NCBI RefSeq assembly: GCF_940670685.1
Contig: NZ_OW711693.1
Coordinates: forward strand, 2,790,001-2,854,000
Source of the DNA: Anaeropeptidivorans aminofermentans
Lineage (GTDB): Bacteria > Bacillota > Clostridia > Lachnospirales > UBA5962
DNA: 64,000 nt
Direction of reading: 5' to 3'
In this document: one piece after another, positions 7,863 to 16,943 of the stretch
Layout of the letters: every line of letters starts with the position of its first letter
Numbering within the stretch: the stretch's first letter is position 1
The notes under the pieces: model-generated
The model's input: only the letters and a program-made list of their open reading frames with translations
Databases searched by the model: none
What the model was told of the DNA's origin: nothing
Translations under genes and position numbers: made by a program

Positions 7863-8855
7863 TTAAATCTGAATAAGGCCTATTTTCTTGCATACCTTGT
7901 TGTATGTTCTGAATGCAAGGTTCTGGGCCTTTTCAGCTCCTTCTTTTGCTATAGAATTCAAATAATCCTTATTGGATATAAGCTCATTATATTTTTTCTG
8001 CACAGGCTCAAGCTCGTTTATGATTACCTCTCCTACTGCCTTTTTAAAATCTCCGTAGCCTGCCCCTGCAAATTCCTCTGAACATTCTTCAATACTTTTT
8101 CCCGTAATGGCTGAATATATATTTAACATATTACTTATTCCCGGTTTATTGGAAGGGTCATAATAAACTCTTGCATCGGAATCCGTAACGGCTCTTTTTA
8201 CTTTATTCATTATTACCTTAGGATCATCAAGAATAGATATGGCATCGTCTCCTGATTTGCTCATTTTCTTTTCAGGGTCCTGAAGGCCCATGACTCTTGC
8301 GCCTGCTTTACCGATATAGCTTTCAGGAACCTTAAAGGTTTCGCCGTAGATATTATTGAACCTTATGGCAATATCCCTTGCTATTTCCAGGTGCTGACGC
8401 TGATCTTCTCCTACGGGAACGCAATCCGTCTGATAAAGAAGAATGTCGGAGGCCATCAGCACAGGGTAAGTAAAAAGCCCCGAATTTATATTTTCAGAAT
8501 GCTTAGCGGACTTTTCTTTATACTGGGTCATTCTGTTAAGCTCTCCTACATAAGCATAGCAATTTAATATCCATGAAAGCTGGGTATGCTGAGGCACCTG
8601 GGACTGATAAAAAATAATATTTTCGGAAGGGTCAAGGCCCAAAGCGATATAAAGAGCCATAAGGCTTAAAGACGCCTGCCTTAGTTCCTTCGGTTCCCTG
8701 CGAACAGTCAGAGCATGAAGATCAACAACAGAAAAAAGGCATCTATAGTCTTTCTGCATAATATTCCAGTTTTTAAGGGCCCCAAGATAATTTCCAAGAG
8801 TGGGAGTTCCCGACGGCTGCATTCCACTGAATATGATTTTTTTATTGTTTTCCAA
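7863..8855 (-). CDS. trpS: Tryptophanyl-tRNA synthetase
   Basis: Class I aminoacyl-tRNA synthetase charging tRNA-Trp. The HIGH-equivalent PSGTPTLGNYLGALKNW and the KMSKS loop (DPEKKMSKSGDD) are both present, as is GEDQRQHLEIARDIA. The reading frame is open to a TTG at 8870, but GGAGG at 8868-8864 lies 8 bases before a second TTG at 8855, which I take as the start (MENNKKIIFSG, 330 residues). A sigma-A promoter lies about 40 bases upstream. I see no T-box leader; the conserved T-box sequence TGGNACCGCG is not found. Confidence 0.96.
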   Translation of the reverse strand: MENNKKIIFSGMQPSGTPTLGNYLGALKNWNIMQKDYRCLFSVVDLHALTVRREPKELRQASLSLMALYIALGLDPSENIIFYQSQVPQHTQLSWILNCYAYVGELNRMTQYKEKSAKHSENINSGLFTYPVLMASDILLYQTDCVPVGEDQRQHLEIARDIAIRFNNIYGETFKVPESYIGKAGARVMGLQDPEKKMSKSGDDAISILDDPKVIMNKVKRAVTDSDARVYYDPSNKPGISNMLNIYSAITGKSIEECSEEFAGAGYGDFKKAVGEVIINELEPVQKKYNELISNKDYLNSIAKEGAEKAQNLAFRTYNKVCKKIGLIQI

Positions 8856-8894
8856 GAAAAACGCCTCCAAGCATATTACTGTAATTTCTATATA

Positions 8895-8923
8895 AATATA
8901 TCATAATTATTTGTATAAATCAA
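8895..8923 (-). promoter_or_regulatory. Sigma-A promoter for trpS-queT
   Basis: Minus-strand TTGATT (8918-8923), a 17-base spacer and TATATT (8895-8900), about 40 bases upstream of the trpS start. Confidence 0.7.
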
Positions 8924-9127
8924 CGAAAAACCTAGACACATCAGGACAAATGCATAAAAGCGTTTATCCCGCATGTTCACCAATCAAACAGGCGGGCTTA
9001 ATATAAATCTTTTTATTTTACCTGTCTGTTAAATTGTTATTTCATTTTTGTAATTCTATTGATTTAGTATTGCCTTAAAGGTACAATCATATTAATGTAT
9101 GTACCGATCCGGTCTAAAGTGAGCGGT

Positions 9128-9267
9128 ACAGTAAATTTCAGGTTAGACAGTAACAAAAAGCCGTGTATTTATTTTCCTTCTAAAACGTACCGTTTCCGAA
9201 GGAAGGCCATGTTTTTGAGCTTATAGTGAATAGGCTTTTGTTGCTTCCTTATGAGAAATTTACCATA
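9128..9267 (+). repeat. Repeat R1, full-length copy (R1a)
   Basis: Family R1 is a long nested palindrome of about 135-140 bases. Ends are TATAGTAAATTT and its inverted copy, an inner pair is CAGTAACAAAGCC / GGCTTTTGTTAC, a deeper pair is GGCTCAAAAA / TTTTTGAGCC, and the centre reads CCGTTTCCGAAGGAAAT. This copy follows that plan with a few substitutions and no ORF. The rest of the 490-base gap before the glycosidase gene shows nothing I recognise beyond the trpS promoter. Confidence 0.8.
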
Positions 9268-9363
9268 ACCATAGTAAATGAACTTGAAAAATTTAAATTC
9301 ATTTAAAACACTATGGTGTTTTATTTTTCCATATAAAATATTTTCATATTAAGGAGCATTGTC

Positions 9364-11010
9364 ATGGTCAGAAAAATAAATATCTTTCTTGTATTTGCAG
9401 CGCTTTTAATTGCCCTTTCAGGCCTTTATTCTGCATCGGCTACCAATACCCCGGAGGCGGGCCTTATGAAAAGCGAAAATGTGATATCCCCGGAATACAG
9501 TCTTTCAAGCCAGCCGGTATTTAGTCAAAACACTTTACCCATAGACAGCTCTAAAAGAGAAATGAGAGCTGTATGGATAGCCACAGTAAAAAATATAAAC
9601 TTAACTGCCGGCATGGATGAAGCGGCTTTTAAAAAGTGGGCTTATGAAACCTGCTCTGCCTTAAAGAATGCCAATTACAATACGGTAATATTTCAAATCA
9701 GGCCTTCTGGAGATGCTTTATATAATTCAACTCTTAACCCTTGGTCATCTTATATCACAGGCAAAAATCAAGGCACAAATCCCGGGTATGATCCCCTTGC
9801 CATCATGGTTTCCGCGGCCCATGAAAACAGCCTTGAGCTTCACGGCTGGATAAATCCTTTCAGGGTTACAATGCCAAGCGATAAGCTTTCAGACCTTTCG
9901 GAAAATAATATTGCAAAGAAAAACCCTTCATGGGTTATTCAATACGGCTCTCAGCATTATTTAGACCCGGGCATTCCCCAGGTTCGAGAACATCTTGTAA
10001 AATCCGTAAAGGAAATCGTTGACAATTACGATATAGACGCCATACATATAGACGATTATTTCTATCCCTACCCTGTTGCAGGCGAAACCTATGACGACAG
10101 CAAAAGCTTTGCCCTATACGGCACCGGTTATGCAAATTTAGGAGACTTCAGAAGAGATAATATTACAAAGCTTATAAGAGAACTTAATAAAACCATAAAG
10201 GAAAGCAAATACTTCGTTCAGCTTGGAATATCTCCCTTCGGCGTATGGAGAAATAAAGCCACAGACGCTACAGGAAGTGAAACCAATGCGGGCCACCAAT
10301 GCTACGACAGCCTTTACGCAGATACAAGAAAATGGATTCAAGAGGGCATCATCGACTATATTACGCCCCAGATATACTGGTCAACAGAATTTACTGCCGC
10401 TAATTTCAAAGTACTTACCGGCTGGTGGGAAAAGGAAATAATGACCCAAGCAGCTTCAAGACCTGTAAACCTCTATATCGGAATGGCAGATTACAAAGTA
10501 AATAACAACAGCGACACAAAATGGAATGATCCTTCAGAAATATCCAATCAAATAGAAATCAATAGAGCCTCTAATTTTATTAAAGGCCAAATGCATTATT
10601 CTTTAAGTGCTGTTATGAGTAATCCCATAGGATACAGAGATATTGTATTTAACACAAAATACAATCATATTGCCATTACCCCTTCAACCTATTGGAATAA
10701 TCCTTTAGAGCCTTCCCTTCCTGAAAGCCTTACTTATTCAAAGGCACAGGACGGAATCATATTAAATATAACATCAAAAGACAGCAATATAAGAAAATAC
10801 GCCATTTACAGATATGAAGGAAGCTATGTTCAAGGCTATGACGATAATAAAATTATAGGAATCGTATATAAAAACGGAGATATTACGAATTTTAAAGATA
10901 CATCTTCTGAAAAAGGCAAATTTTATTCCTACGCAGTCCGCTCCATCTCCAACACAGGCGTTATGAGCAATCAGGGCAGCATCATTACATCTGCTTCAAG
11001 GGTGAATTAA
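9364..11010 (+). CDS. Secreted GHL10-type glycosyl hydrolase (YngK-like)
   Basis: 548-residue exported protein. An N-terminal signal peptide (hydrophobic residues about 5-25, ending SASA) precedes a family-10-like hydrolase domain (DUF187/GHL10) starting KREMRAVWIATVKNINL and containing FQIRPSGDALY, HGWINPFRV, the characteristic GIPQVREHLVKSVKEIV, DAIHIDDYFYPYP, LGISPFGVWRN and ITPQIYW. The last 90 residues resemble a fibronectin type III-like beta domain. The family cleaves peptidoglycan- or polysaccharide-type glycosidic bonds, but the substrate here is unknown. It is monocistronic, with AAGGAGC before the ATG and a terminator after the stop. Confidence 0.88.
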   Translation: MVRKINIFLVFAALLIALSGLYSASATNTPEAGLMKSENVISPEYSLSSQPVFSQNTLPIDSSKREMRAVWIATVKNINLTAGMDEAAFKKWAYETCSALKNANYNTVIFQIRPSGDALYNSTLNPWSSYITGKNQGTNPGYDPLAIMVSAAHENSLELHGWINPFRVTMPSDKLSDLSENNIAKKNPSWVIQYGSQHYLDPGIPQVREHLVKSVKEIVDNYDIDAIHIDDYFYPYPVAGETYDDSKSFALYGTGYANLGDFRRDNITKLIRELNKTIKESKYFVQLGISPFGVWRNKATDATGSETNAGHQCYDSLYADTRKWIQEGIIDYITPQIYWSTEFTAANFKVLTGWWEKEIMTQAASRPVNLYIGMADYKVNNNSDTKWNDPSEISNQIEINRASNFIKGQMHYSLSAVMSNPIGYRDIVFNTKYNHIAITPSTYWNNPLEPSLPESLTYSKAQDGIILNITSKDSNIRKYAIYRYEGSYVQGYDDNKIIGIVYKNGDITNFKDTSSEKGKFYSYAVRSISNTGVMSNQGSIITSASRVN

Positions 11011-11030
11011 GAAAATAAATAACACTTACT

Positions 11031-11062
11031 AAAAACAGCCTAAGCCTTAGGCTGTTTTATTG
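11031..11062 (+). terminator. Terminator of the GHL10 gene
   Basis: Stem AAAACAGCCTAAG / CTTAGGCTGTTTT followed by ATTGTATTT, 20 bases after the stop codon. Confidence 0.85.
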
Positions 11063-11177
11063 TATTTCAATATAAGAAAAAAGCCAAGGAATGCTTAGTA
11101 TAAATCTGCAGGTAAAGCTTTGTTTCTATGAGGAGCATATTTGGAGCTTTTCATAGGAAAAGCGATGGAATAACTAT

Positions 11178-11374
11178 ATAGTAAATTTCTTATAAAGAAG
11201 TAATAAAAACCTATTCACTGCGGATTCATCGTTACCAACATAAAAAACAAATTTGATAACCATAAGAAATTGCTCACTTAAAAAAGTTTTGCAGGCTTAT
11301 ACCTGCATCCTTTCCAAGTTCGCGCAGTATAAAAATACGGATTTCCCTCGGAAACATAGTGAAATTGACTTTAT
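11178..11374 (-). repeat. R1 copy carrying an R6 insertion (composite)
   Basis: Begins with the R1 end in reverse orientation (TAGTAAATTTCTTATAAAG), is interrupted at about 11228 by a roughly 100-base R6 segment (GTTACCAACATAAAAAAC through TTCGCGCAGTAT), and then resumes R1 centre-like sequence (ATACGGATTTCCCTCGG). The same composite recurs at 43370-43567. R6 alone occurs near 15313. Confidence 0.65.
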
Positions 11375-11451
11375 ACCGTAATAGATATAAGCCTTTCAAT
11401 ATATAAAATCAAATAAAGGCAGTTTCACAAAGGTGCTTTATTATATTTCTT

Positions 11452-11582
11452 CTATAGTCAAATAGTTTAATTACAGTAATAAAAATCGTATATTTTGAAT
11501 GGCTTAATATAAGCGTTTCTATTATATTAAGCCGTTTATGAAAAATAGATTTTTGTTACTTTCTGAAGGATATTTCACTATA
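11452..11582 (+). repeat. Repeat R5, intact copy
   Basis: About 130 bases. Ends TATAGTCAAATA / TATTTCACTATA; inner pairs CAGTAATAAAAAT / ATTTTTGTTAC and GGCTTAATATAA / TTATATTAAGCC around GCGTTTCTA. Closely similar to 15836-15965 and 43639-43849. Non-coding. Confidence 0.75.
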
Positions 11583-11682
11583 AAACCCATTTTTTGAATT
11601 CGCACAAATATATGGTTTTGTTACTTGTTTAACTTGAAATTTACTATAATTCCTAGTTCAGGACTTTTAGGCCATAAACGAA

Positions 11683-11719
11683 AAATGGGTGCTGCAAATA
11701 ATTTTGCAGCACCCATTTT
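11683..11719 (-). terminator. Terminator of the AbgB-like gene
   Basis: Stem AAATGGGTGCTGCAAA / TTTGCAGCACCCATTT at the stop codon of the amidohydrolase gene. On the minus strand it is followed by TTCG rather than a long T run, so strength on that strand is uncertain. Confidence 0.7.
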
Positions 11720-13102
11720 TTATTCAGGAATTTTTATATCATCAGGAATGGGGCATTTGTAAGGAGCTCCGCCGGTTTTTTCGTCGAACTCGGCTTTTGC
11801 TTCTTTTAAGATTTCAGGCTTTTCAATCATATCGAGGCCGAATTTAGCCATTATTTTGGAAGCGTAAATCATTCCCTTCTGCCCTATAGAAGAACCGCTT
11901 GATGAGGTTATCTGCCAGCTATGGCCTGGGGCTCCAAGGTTATAGCAGGCGGTGGAGAAGAATATGGTGGGGGCAATATAGGCTACATCGCCTACGTCTG
12001 TTGAGCCTGCATTTCCTTCATTTACTATGGGCATAACCCCTGTAAATATTTCAGCATCTGCGGGAAGGTTGGCAGCTTTTCTGATGGCTTCGGCTAATTG
12101 AGGGTCAAATTGATTCATTTCCCGAGCCATTTTAATTTCTTCTGCACTCCAAGGCTCCTGAGGTATTGCATTCATAGCCTCATGAACCACCTTCGCAAGC
12201 ACATGGTTATTTAAGGTCTGATAGCAGCCGCCGAGGAAGTTGATTTCAAGCTTTGTTTCCGTCATATGAGCAGCACCTTCGGCTACCTTTATGAGTCTTT
12301 GATAAACTTCTTCAACTTTCTCTCTTTTGGGCGCCCTTACGTAATACCATACGGTAGCGCTGTCTGGAACGATATTCGGGGCTGTTCCCCCTTCAGTAAT
12401 AACGTAATGAATTCTTACGTCTGTAGTAACATGCTCTCTTAAATAGTTTGCTCCAACACTTGTAATTTCAACTGCGTCAAGGGCGGATCTTCCGTTATGA
12501 GGGTCCCCGCCTGCATGAGCGGTTTTTCCTACAAAGTGGAATTTAACTGAGTTCAAAGCAAGAGAATTTCCCACATCCACAACATTCATTGTTCCCGGGT
12601 GGAATGCGATGGCAGTATCAAGGCCGTCAAAAGCCCCGCCTCTTGCCATAAAGCTTTTGCCTGTTAAAACTTCCTCGGCTGGGCAGCCGTAGTATATAAT
12701 CGTACCTTTAAGGCCTCTTTCGATCATTTCGTCCTTAAGGCCTAAAACCGCTCCCACATGGGCAACCCCTAAAAGATTATGTCCGCAGCCGTGGCCGTAA
12801 ACTTGCCCTTCTATGGGCTTTTGAACCGTGCATTTTTCCTGGCTTAATCCAGGAAGAGCATCATATTCTCCTAAAAATCCGATTACGGGGTGGCCTTCTC
12901 CGAAAGAAGCCTTTATGGCCGTAGGAACGCCCCCTGCACCTATTTCAACATGAAAACCGTGTTTTTCAAGAAGCTCTGCCGTCCATTTGCAGGCGTTATG
13001 CTCTTTATAAGGTCCTTCGGGATTTTCCCAGATTTTAAGGCTTAATTCCTCAAGCTCTCCGCGATACTTTTCAATAGCTTCGTATGCTGTGTTTCCAGAC
13101 AT
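11720..13102 (-). CDS. M20 family amidohydrolase, AbgB-like
   Basis: 460-residue zinc peptidase/amidohydrolase of the M20D type. Metal and catalytic elements are visible: GEYDALPGL, YGHGCGHNLLG, YYGCPAEEVLTGK and AFHPG, with a dimerisation domain in the middle (GKTAHAGGDPHNGRSALDAV) and the late NEGNAGSTDVGDVA. The closest named relative is subunit B of p-aminobenzoyl-glutamate hydrolase, which normally pairs with AbgA; no AbgA or AbgT is next to it, and a dipeptide or acyl-amino acid substrate is equally possible. The gene lies 50 bases downstream of an S9 peptidase on the same strand, suggesting a peptide-degradation pair. Confidence 0.85.
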   Translation of the reverse strand: MSGNTAYEAIEKYRGELEELSLKIWENPEGPYKEHNACKWTAELLEKHGFHVEIGAGGVPTAIKASFGEGHPVIGFLGEYDALPGLSQEKCTVQKPIEGQVYGHGCGHNLLGVAHVGAVLGLKDEMIERGLKGTIIYYGCPAEEVLTGKSFMARGGAFDGLDTAIAFHPGTMNVVDVGNSLALNSVKFHFVGKTAHAGGDPHNGRSALDAVEITSVGANYLREHVTTDVRIHYVITEGGTAPNIVPDSATVWYYVRAPKREKVEEVYQRLIKVAEGAAHMTETKLEINFLGGCYQTLNNHVLAKVVHEAMNAIPQEPWSAEEIKMAREMNQFDPQLAEAIRKAANLPADAEIFTGVMPIVNEGNAGSTDVGDVAYIAPTIFFSTACYNLGAPGHSWQITSSSGSSIGQKGMIYASKIMAKFGLDMIEKPEILKEAKAEFDEKTGGAPYKCPIPDDIKIPE

Positions 13103-13152
13103 TGAAACCCTCCGTTCAGTAAAATAAGTAATATTCTGTCTATAAATATATT

Positions 13153-15162
13153 TTATTTAAGATATTTGTCCATCCAGCTGGTGATTTCTTCAAGCCTTTT
13201 AATCCTGTTTTTAGGTTTACCCGACCTTGAAAGCTCATGGTTTTCTCCGTGGAAAAGACACATTCTTGAATCTACGTCAAACATTTTAAGGGCCGTAAAC
13301 ATCTGGAAGGCATCGGCCATATAGCATCTGTAATCCTCATCGGAATGAAGAAAAAGCAACGGCGTTTTGCATTTATCCGCATATTTAAGAGGGGATTTAT
13401 CCCACATAATGTCTGCACCTTCCCATGGGTCCGTACCCATTTGGTTCAAATTATGATAATATCCGATATCGGTTGTAAGGCATTTACTGATGAAATTAGA
13501 GATAGAGCGCTGAGTAGCAGCGGCTTTAAACCTGTTTGTATGGCCTACCATCCAGTTTACCATAAGACCGCCGTAAGATCCGCCTGTAACACCGATTTTT
13601 TCCGCATCAATCTGAGGATACAGTTCAATAACCTTATCTGTAAAGTCCATAAGGTCATTATAGTCCCAGTTCAGATACCTCTCGCCGTTAATATAGGCAA
13701 ATTCGCTGCCCTTTCCGTCGGAGCCTCTTGGGTTCGTGAAAAATACAAAATATCCCTGGGAAGCCCAATGCTGCATCTCATGGAAAAGCACATCGCCGTA
13801 AGCTGCCTTCGGACCGCCGTGAATATTAAAAATAGCCGGATATTTCTTATCAGGATTATAATTTACAGGTTTTATAACAAATCCGTCAAGCTCTACACCG
13901 TCTCTGTTTTCCATGAGGAAATGCTCAGGATAAGAGATAAAGTGGTTTTTAAGCCATTCTCCGTTAAAGTCTGAAATTTGTTTTTCTTCTCCTGTTTTTA
14001 TATCAAGAGTATAAATTTCTTGAAGGCCCTTATCTCTAACGCCGATAAATACTATTTTTTCTCCTAAAACGTCAAGACAATCCACGCTGCCTGTAACGTC
14101 CTTTGAGATTTTTGTTTCTTTGCCTTCGTTATCGAGGGTAAATATATAAGAGCTGTAACCTCTTAAAGAAGCATAGTAAAGCTGGTCCTTATATATTCTA
14201 AAGGATACGCCGCCGCCGTATTTGCAATCGCTTCCAACGCCGCCGCCAAGGCTGAAATCTCCGTCGTTAAAAAGCTCCGGTGTTCCGCCTTCTAATGAAA
14301 CTTTGTAAAATCTTGAATTAATGCAAGAGTTTCTTTCCTTTGAAGGAATACCGTATAAAATAATGCTTTCGTTTACGATTCTTGCAGTTTGAATGGAAAA
14401 ATCTTCCGAAAGGCTTATTTTTTTACTTTCCTTTGTTTTAATATCATATATGTAAACAAGAGATATAAGCTCCATCTTATTTTCATATTCTACGCCTGAA
14501 TAAATGATTTTCCCGGATTTTTTATCAATGCTGTGGTCCGAAACATTCATAAGAGGGGCGCTTATGGCTGTAAGCTCATTGGTTTTTTTATTGTATCTAT
14601 AGAGCCTGTTTCTCTTTTTATTAACGAAGCCTTTTCCGTTGGCCCAGAAAGGTATTTCGTCCATAATTTTATAGAGGCTGTTTGCTTCTGTTAATTCCTT
14701 AACGGCTTTTTCCGTCTCCTCAGGAGAAAGCTTGGAATAATCAGGTTCGTTATGATCGTAGTTTACACTTACAAGAAAGTTGTCCTCGTCGATTGCTTTG
14801 ATGGAGTTGCATCTTGCCGGAATCGTAAGAAACTTTTCGGCTTCTCCTCCGTGAATGTTTATCTTGTTGTAAAATGTAACGGGCATTCCCTTTTTCAAAA
14901 GCTCTTTGTCTTTATCGCTTCTTGCGCCGGGAAATATAATGTTTTCATTGTCAAGCCAGTATATGCTCTTTTCAGCATCAAAAGCCGTGAGTTTTTTTAT
15001 CTTCTCCTCTTCAAAGGAATAAATATAAATATTTGATTTATATTTATTCTCTTCCGGCAAACCTTTTGAAACAACAAAAGCTGCATTTTTCCCGTCTTGC
15101 GAATAGTTTATATCCGATAAAAAATTAATATCGAATAAATCCTTTATGCCTACCTCCTGCAT
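13153..15162 (-). CDS. S9 family serine peptidase (acylaminoacyl-peptidase-like)
   Basis: 669 residues: an N-terminal beta-propeller region with WD-like repeats (residues about 1-400) followed by an alpha/beta hydrolase domain. The nucleophile elbow is VTGGSYGGLMVNWM, the acidic residue lies in LFLHSDEDYRC and the catalytic histidine in FHGENHELSRSG. FNIHGGPKAAYGD forms the oxyanion region. No signal peptide is seen, so it is probably a cytosolic oligopeptidase. It is the upstream partner of the AbgB-like gene. Start chosen at an ATG preceded by GGAGG. Confidence 0.92.
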   Translation of the reverse strand: MQEVGIKDLFDINFLSDINYSQDGKNAAFVVSKGLPEENKYKSNIYIYSFEEEKIKKLTAFDAEKSIYWLDNENIIFPGARSDKDKELLKKGMPVTFYNKINIHGGEAEKFLTIPARCNSIKAIDEDNFLVSVNYDHNEPDYSKLSPEETEKAVKELTEANSLYKIMDEIPFWANGKGFVNKKRNRLYRYNKKTNELTAISAPLMNVSDHSIDKKSGKIIYSGVEYENKMELISLVYIYDIKTKESKKISLSEDFSIQTARIVNESIILYGIPSKERNSCINSRFYKVSLEGGTPELFNDGDFSLGGGVGSDCKYGGGVSFRIYKDQLYYASLRGYSSYIFTLDNEGKETKISKDVTGSVDCLDVLGEKIVFIGVRDKGLQEIYTLDIKTGEEKQISDFNGEWLKNHFISYPEHFLMENRDGVELDGFVIKPVNYNPDKKYPAIFNIHGGPKAAYGDVLFHEMQHWASQGYFVFFTNPRGSDGKGSEFAYINGERYLNWDYNDLMDFTDKVIELYPQIDAEKIGVTGGSYGGLMVNWMVGHTNRFKAAATQRSISNFISKCLTTDIGYYHNLNQMGTDPWEGADIMWDKSPLKYADKCKTPLLFLHSDEDYRCYMADAFQMFTALKMFDVDSRMCLFHGENHELSRSGKPKNRIKRLEEITSWMDKYLK

Positions 15163-15312
15163 TACATAAGCCCCCTTATTAGAATATTTAAAAAGCTATT
15201 AAGCAAGACCCTTCATAAGGCCTGCCTTATAGCTTTAATAGATAATTTAATTCATTCATCTGGATTTATGTGACTGAAATTCCGAAGCAGCTTCGGTGTG
15301 AAAATAGAACTA

Positions 15313-15422
15313 TGTTTATAGTTAACAAACTTAAAAACTTATTTGTTAACTATAAGAGGACATTACTTAAAAAAATATTTGCAAGTTTATACTCATACAA
15401 TTATTAATTTCGCTTAGTTTAA
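15313..15422 (+). repeat. Repeat R6, solitary diverged copy
   Basis: Starts with a small hairpin TATAGTTAACAAA / TTTGTTAACTATA and continues ACTTAAAAAAATATTTGCAAG and TTTCGCTTAGTTTA, matching in order the R6 segments of the composites at 11178 and 43370. It adjoins the 3' end of rnpB. Confidence 0.5.
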
Positions 15423-15423
15423 G

Positions 15424-15762
15424 TCAAGCAGGCCTATAAGCCGGGTTCTGTCGTGGACAGTCATCTATCTTGGCCCGCTGTTACCAGCAGGCTCACGCGG
15501 CCTTACCTAAAGCGGGACGGGCAGCCCCTTGCGCTTTAACCGGCCTTGCTCCGGATGGGGTTTACAGAGCCCTTTAAGTCGCCTTAAAGGCGGTGAGCTT
15601 TTACCTCGCCTTTCCACCCTTACCTTAATAAATTAAGGCGGTTTATTTCTGTTGCACTTTCCTTAGAGTTGCCTCCACCGGGGATTACCCGGCACCCTTG
15701 CCCTATGGAGCCCGGACTTTCCTCATATTTTTATAAATATGCGACTATCCAGCCTGCTCAAC
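15424..15762 (-). ncRNA. rnpB: RNase P RNA
   Basis: Catalytic RNA of RNase P, which matures tRNA 5' ends. Read on the minus strand it begins GAGCAGGCTGGATAGTCGC, continues GAGGAAAGTCCGGGCTCC and AGGGTGCCGGGTAA, then GGAGGCAACTC, and ends with the conserved GACAGAACCCGGCTTATAGG, whose end pairs with the 5' end. About 340 nucleotides, a normal size. The promoter lies at 15769-15797. Confidence 0.95.
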
Positions 15763-15768
15763 ATTCTT

Positions 15769-15797
15769 ATTTTAACATATTATTTCGATATAGTAAA
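15769..15797 (-). promoter_or_regulatory. Probable rnpB promoter
   Basis: Minus-strand TTTACT (15792-15797), a 17-base spacer and TAAAAT (15769-15774), seven bases before the inferred RNA 5' end. Confidence 0.6.
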
Positions 15798-15835
15798 TCA
15801 ATTTAGATGAAACAAAATTTTCTTGAATTAGCATC

Positions 15836-15965
15836 TATAGTAAAATAATTTAATTACAGTAATAAAACCATGTATTTAAAATGGCTTAATATAAGCGCTT
15901 CTATTATTTTAAGCCGTTTATGAAAAATAGACTTTTGTTACTGCCTAAAAGCTATTTTAGGCTAT
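15836..15965 (+). repeat. Repeat R5, intact copy
   Basis: TATAGTAAAATAATTTAATTACAG at the left is shortened here to its first half TATAGTAAAATAATTTAA; the right end is AGCTATTTTAGGCTATA. The inner GGCTTAATATAAGCGCTTCT hairpin matches 11452-11582. Confidence 0.7.
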
Positions 15966-15986
15966 ATTCAGAGCTTGTAAATACTG

Positions 15987-16943
15987 TTAAACCTCAATTT
16001 CTATAATAGCAATTTCGGGACGGTTAAAAAATCGTATAGGAAATATGGTTGTCCCTATTCCCCTCGATATGTATAGCATATTTTTGCCGGATTCATAAAG
16101 ACCGTCTCCCCATTTGGGAAAAAATCCCTGGTTTGGGGCATAAATCGTTTTCATAAAAGGAAGCCTTATTTGCCCTCCGTGGGTATGCCCCGAAAGGACA
16201 AGAAGATTATCATAATCCGAAAGCATCTCTATAATCTGGGGCTGATGCTCTAAAACGATTCTAAAGCCTTCTTTTTCTTCCTTCTCAAATACTTCATAAA
16301 AAGGCTTAAAGTTTTGAGATTTAAGGGTTGCATAATCTCTTAAACCAATGATTTCAAGCTCGCCGCCGTTCATATCAATTGTAATTTTTTCATTTTCAAG
16401 AACACGGATATTAATTTCTTCAAGGAATTTTCGCGTTTCCTCATAAGAAAACACCTCATGGTTTCCGTCGACGAAAAATACGGGGACCCTTTCAGCAAGT
16501 TCCTCAAGGCTTTCTTTTAAAGGAAGCATCTGCTTAAAATCTGAAACCGTCATATCCCCTGTGATAAAGGCTATATCAAAGGTTTCTTTCTCTATACTCT
16601 TCCAAATATCGAGGGTTATATTTTTTTCAGATGCATTATGTATATCTGAAATATGAAGCATTCTAAGCTTATTAAGCTCTGGAGGGGCGTTTTCCGCATG
16701 GATTTTTACTTTTTTCACTTTAAGGAATCTCATGCTGCACACAAAAGAAACAATGCATAGGACAAAAAGCGCCAAAACAGGATATAGTAAAGGTCTTAAT
16801 TTACCAAGAACATTTTTTATATCACTAAAAAACTTTTTAATTCTTTTATAGCATTTGAAAAATCCCGAGCCAATCTCTTTTATACTGAAAGCAAGGCTTA
16901 TAAAAAGCCTTGCTTCTTCCATATGTTCTGTTATTTTTATCAT
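15987..16943 (-). CDS. Membrane-anchored metallophosphoesterase (YkuE/YaeI-like)
   Basis: 318 residues. One transmembrane segment at about residues 50-72 (LLYPVLALFVLCIVSFVCS) is followed by a calcineurin-like phosphoesterase domain with all metal motifs: LHISDIHN, FITGDMT, FVDGNHE, LVLSGHTHGGQ. The phosphatase domain should face outside the membrane, like YaeI/LpxG-type enzymes or the YkuE family that associates with the cell wall. The substrate is unknown. It overlaps the next upstream gene by four bases, so it is cotranscribed with the nucleoside kinase. Confidence 0.88.
   Translation of the reverse strand: MIKITEHMEEARLFISLAFSIKEIGSGFFKCYKRIKKFFSDIKNVLGKLRPLLYPVLALFVLCIVSFVCSMRFLKVKKVKIHAENAPPELNKLRMLHISDIHNASEKNITLDIWKSIEKETFDIAFITGDMTVSDFKQMLPLKESLEELAERVPVFFVDGNHEVFSYEETRKFLEEINIRVLENEKITIDMNGGELEIIGLRDYATLKSQNFKPFYEVFEKEEKEGFRIVLEHQPQIIEMLSDYDNLLVLSGHTHGGQIRLPFMKTIYAPNQGFFPKWGDGLYESGKNMLYISRGIGTTIFPIRFFNRPEIAIIEIEV

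Noticed and set aside
8871-9127. Possible T-box leader upstream of trpS
   Set aside because: The T-box antiterminator sequence TGGNACCGCG is absent, and an ordinary sigma-A promoter is found about 40 bases from the start codon.
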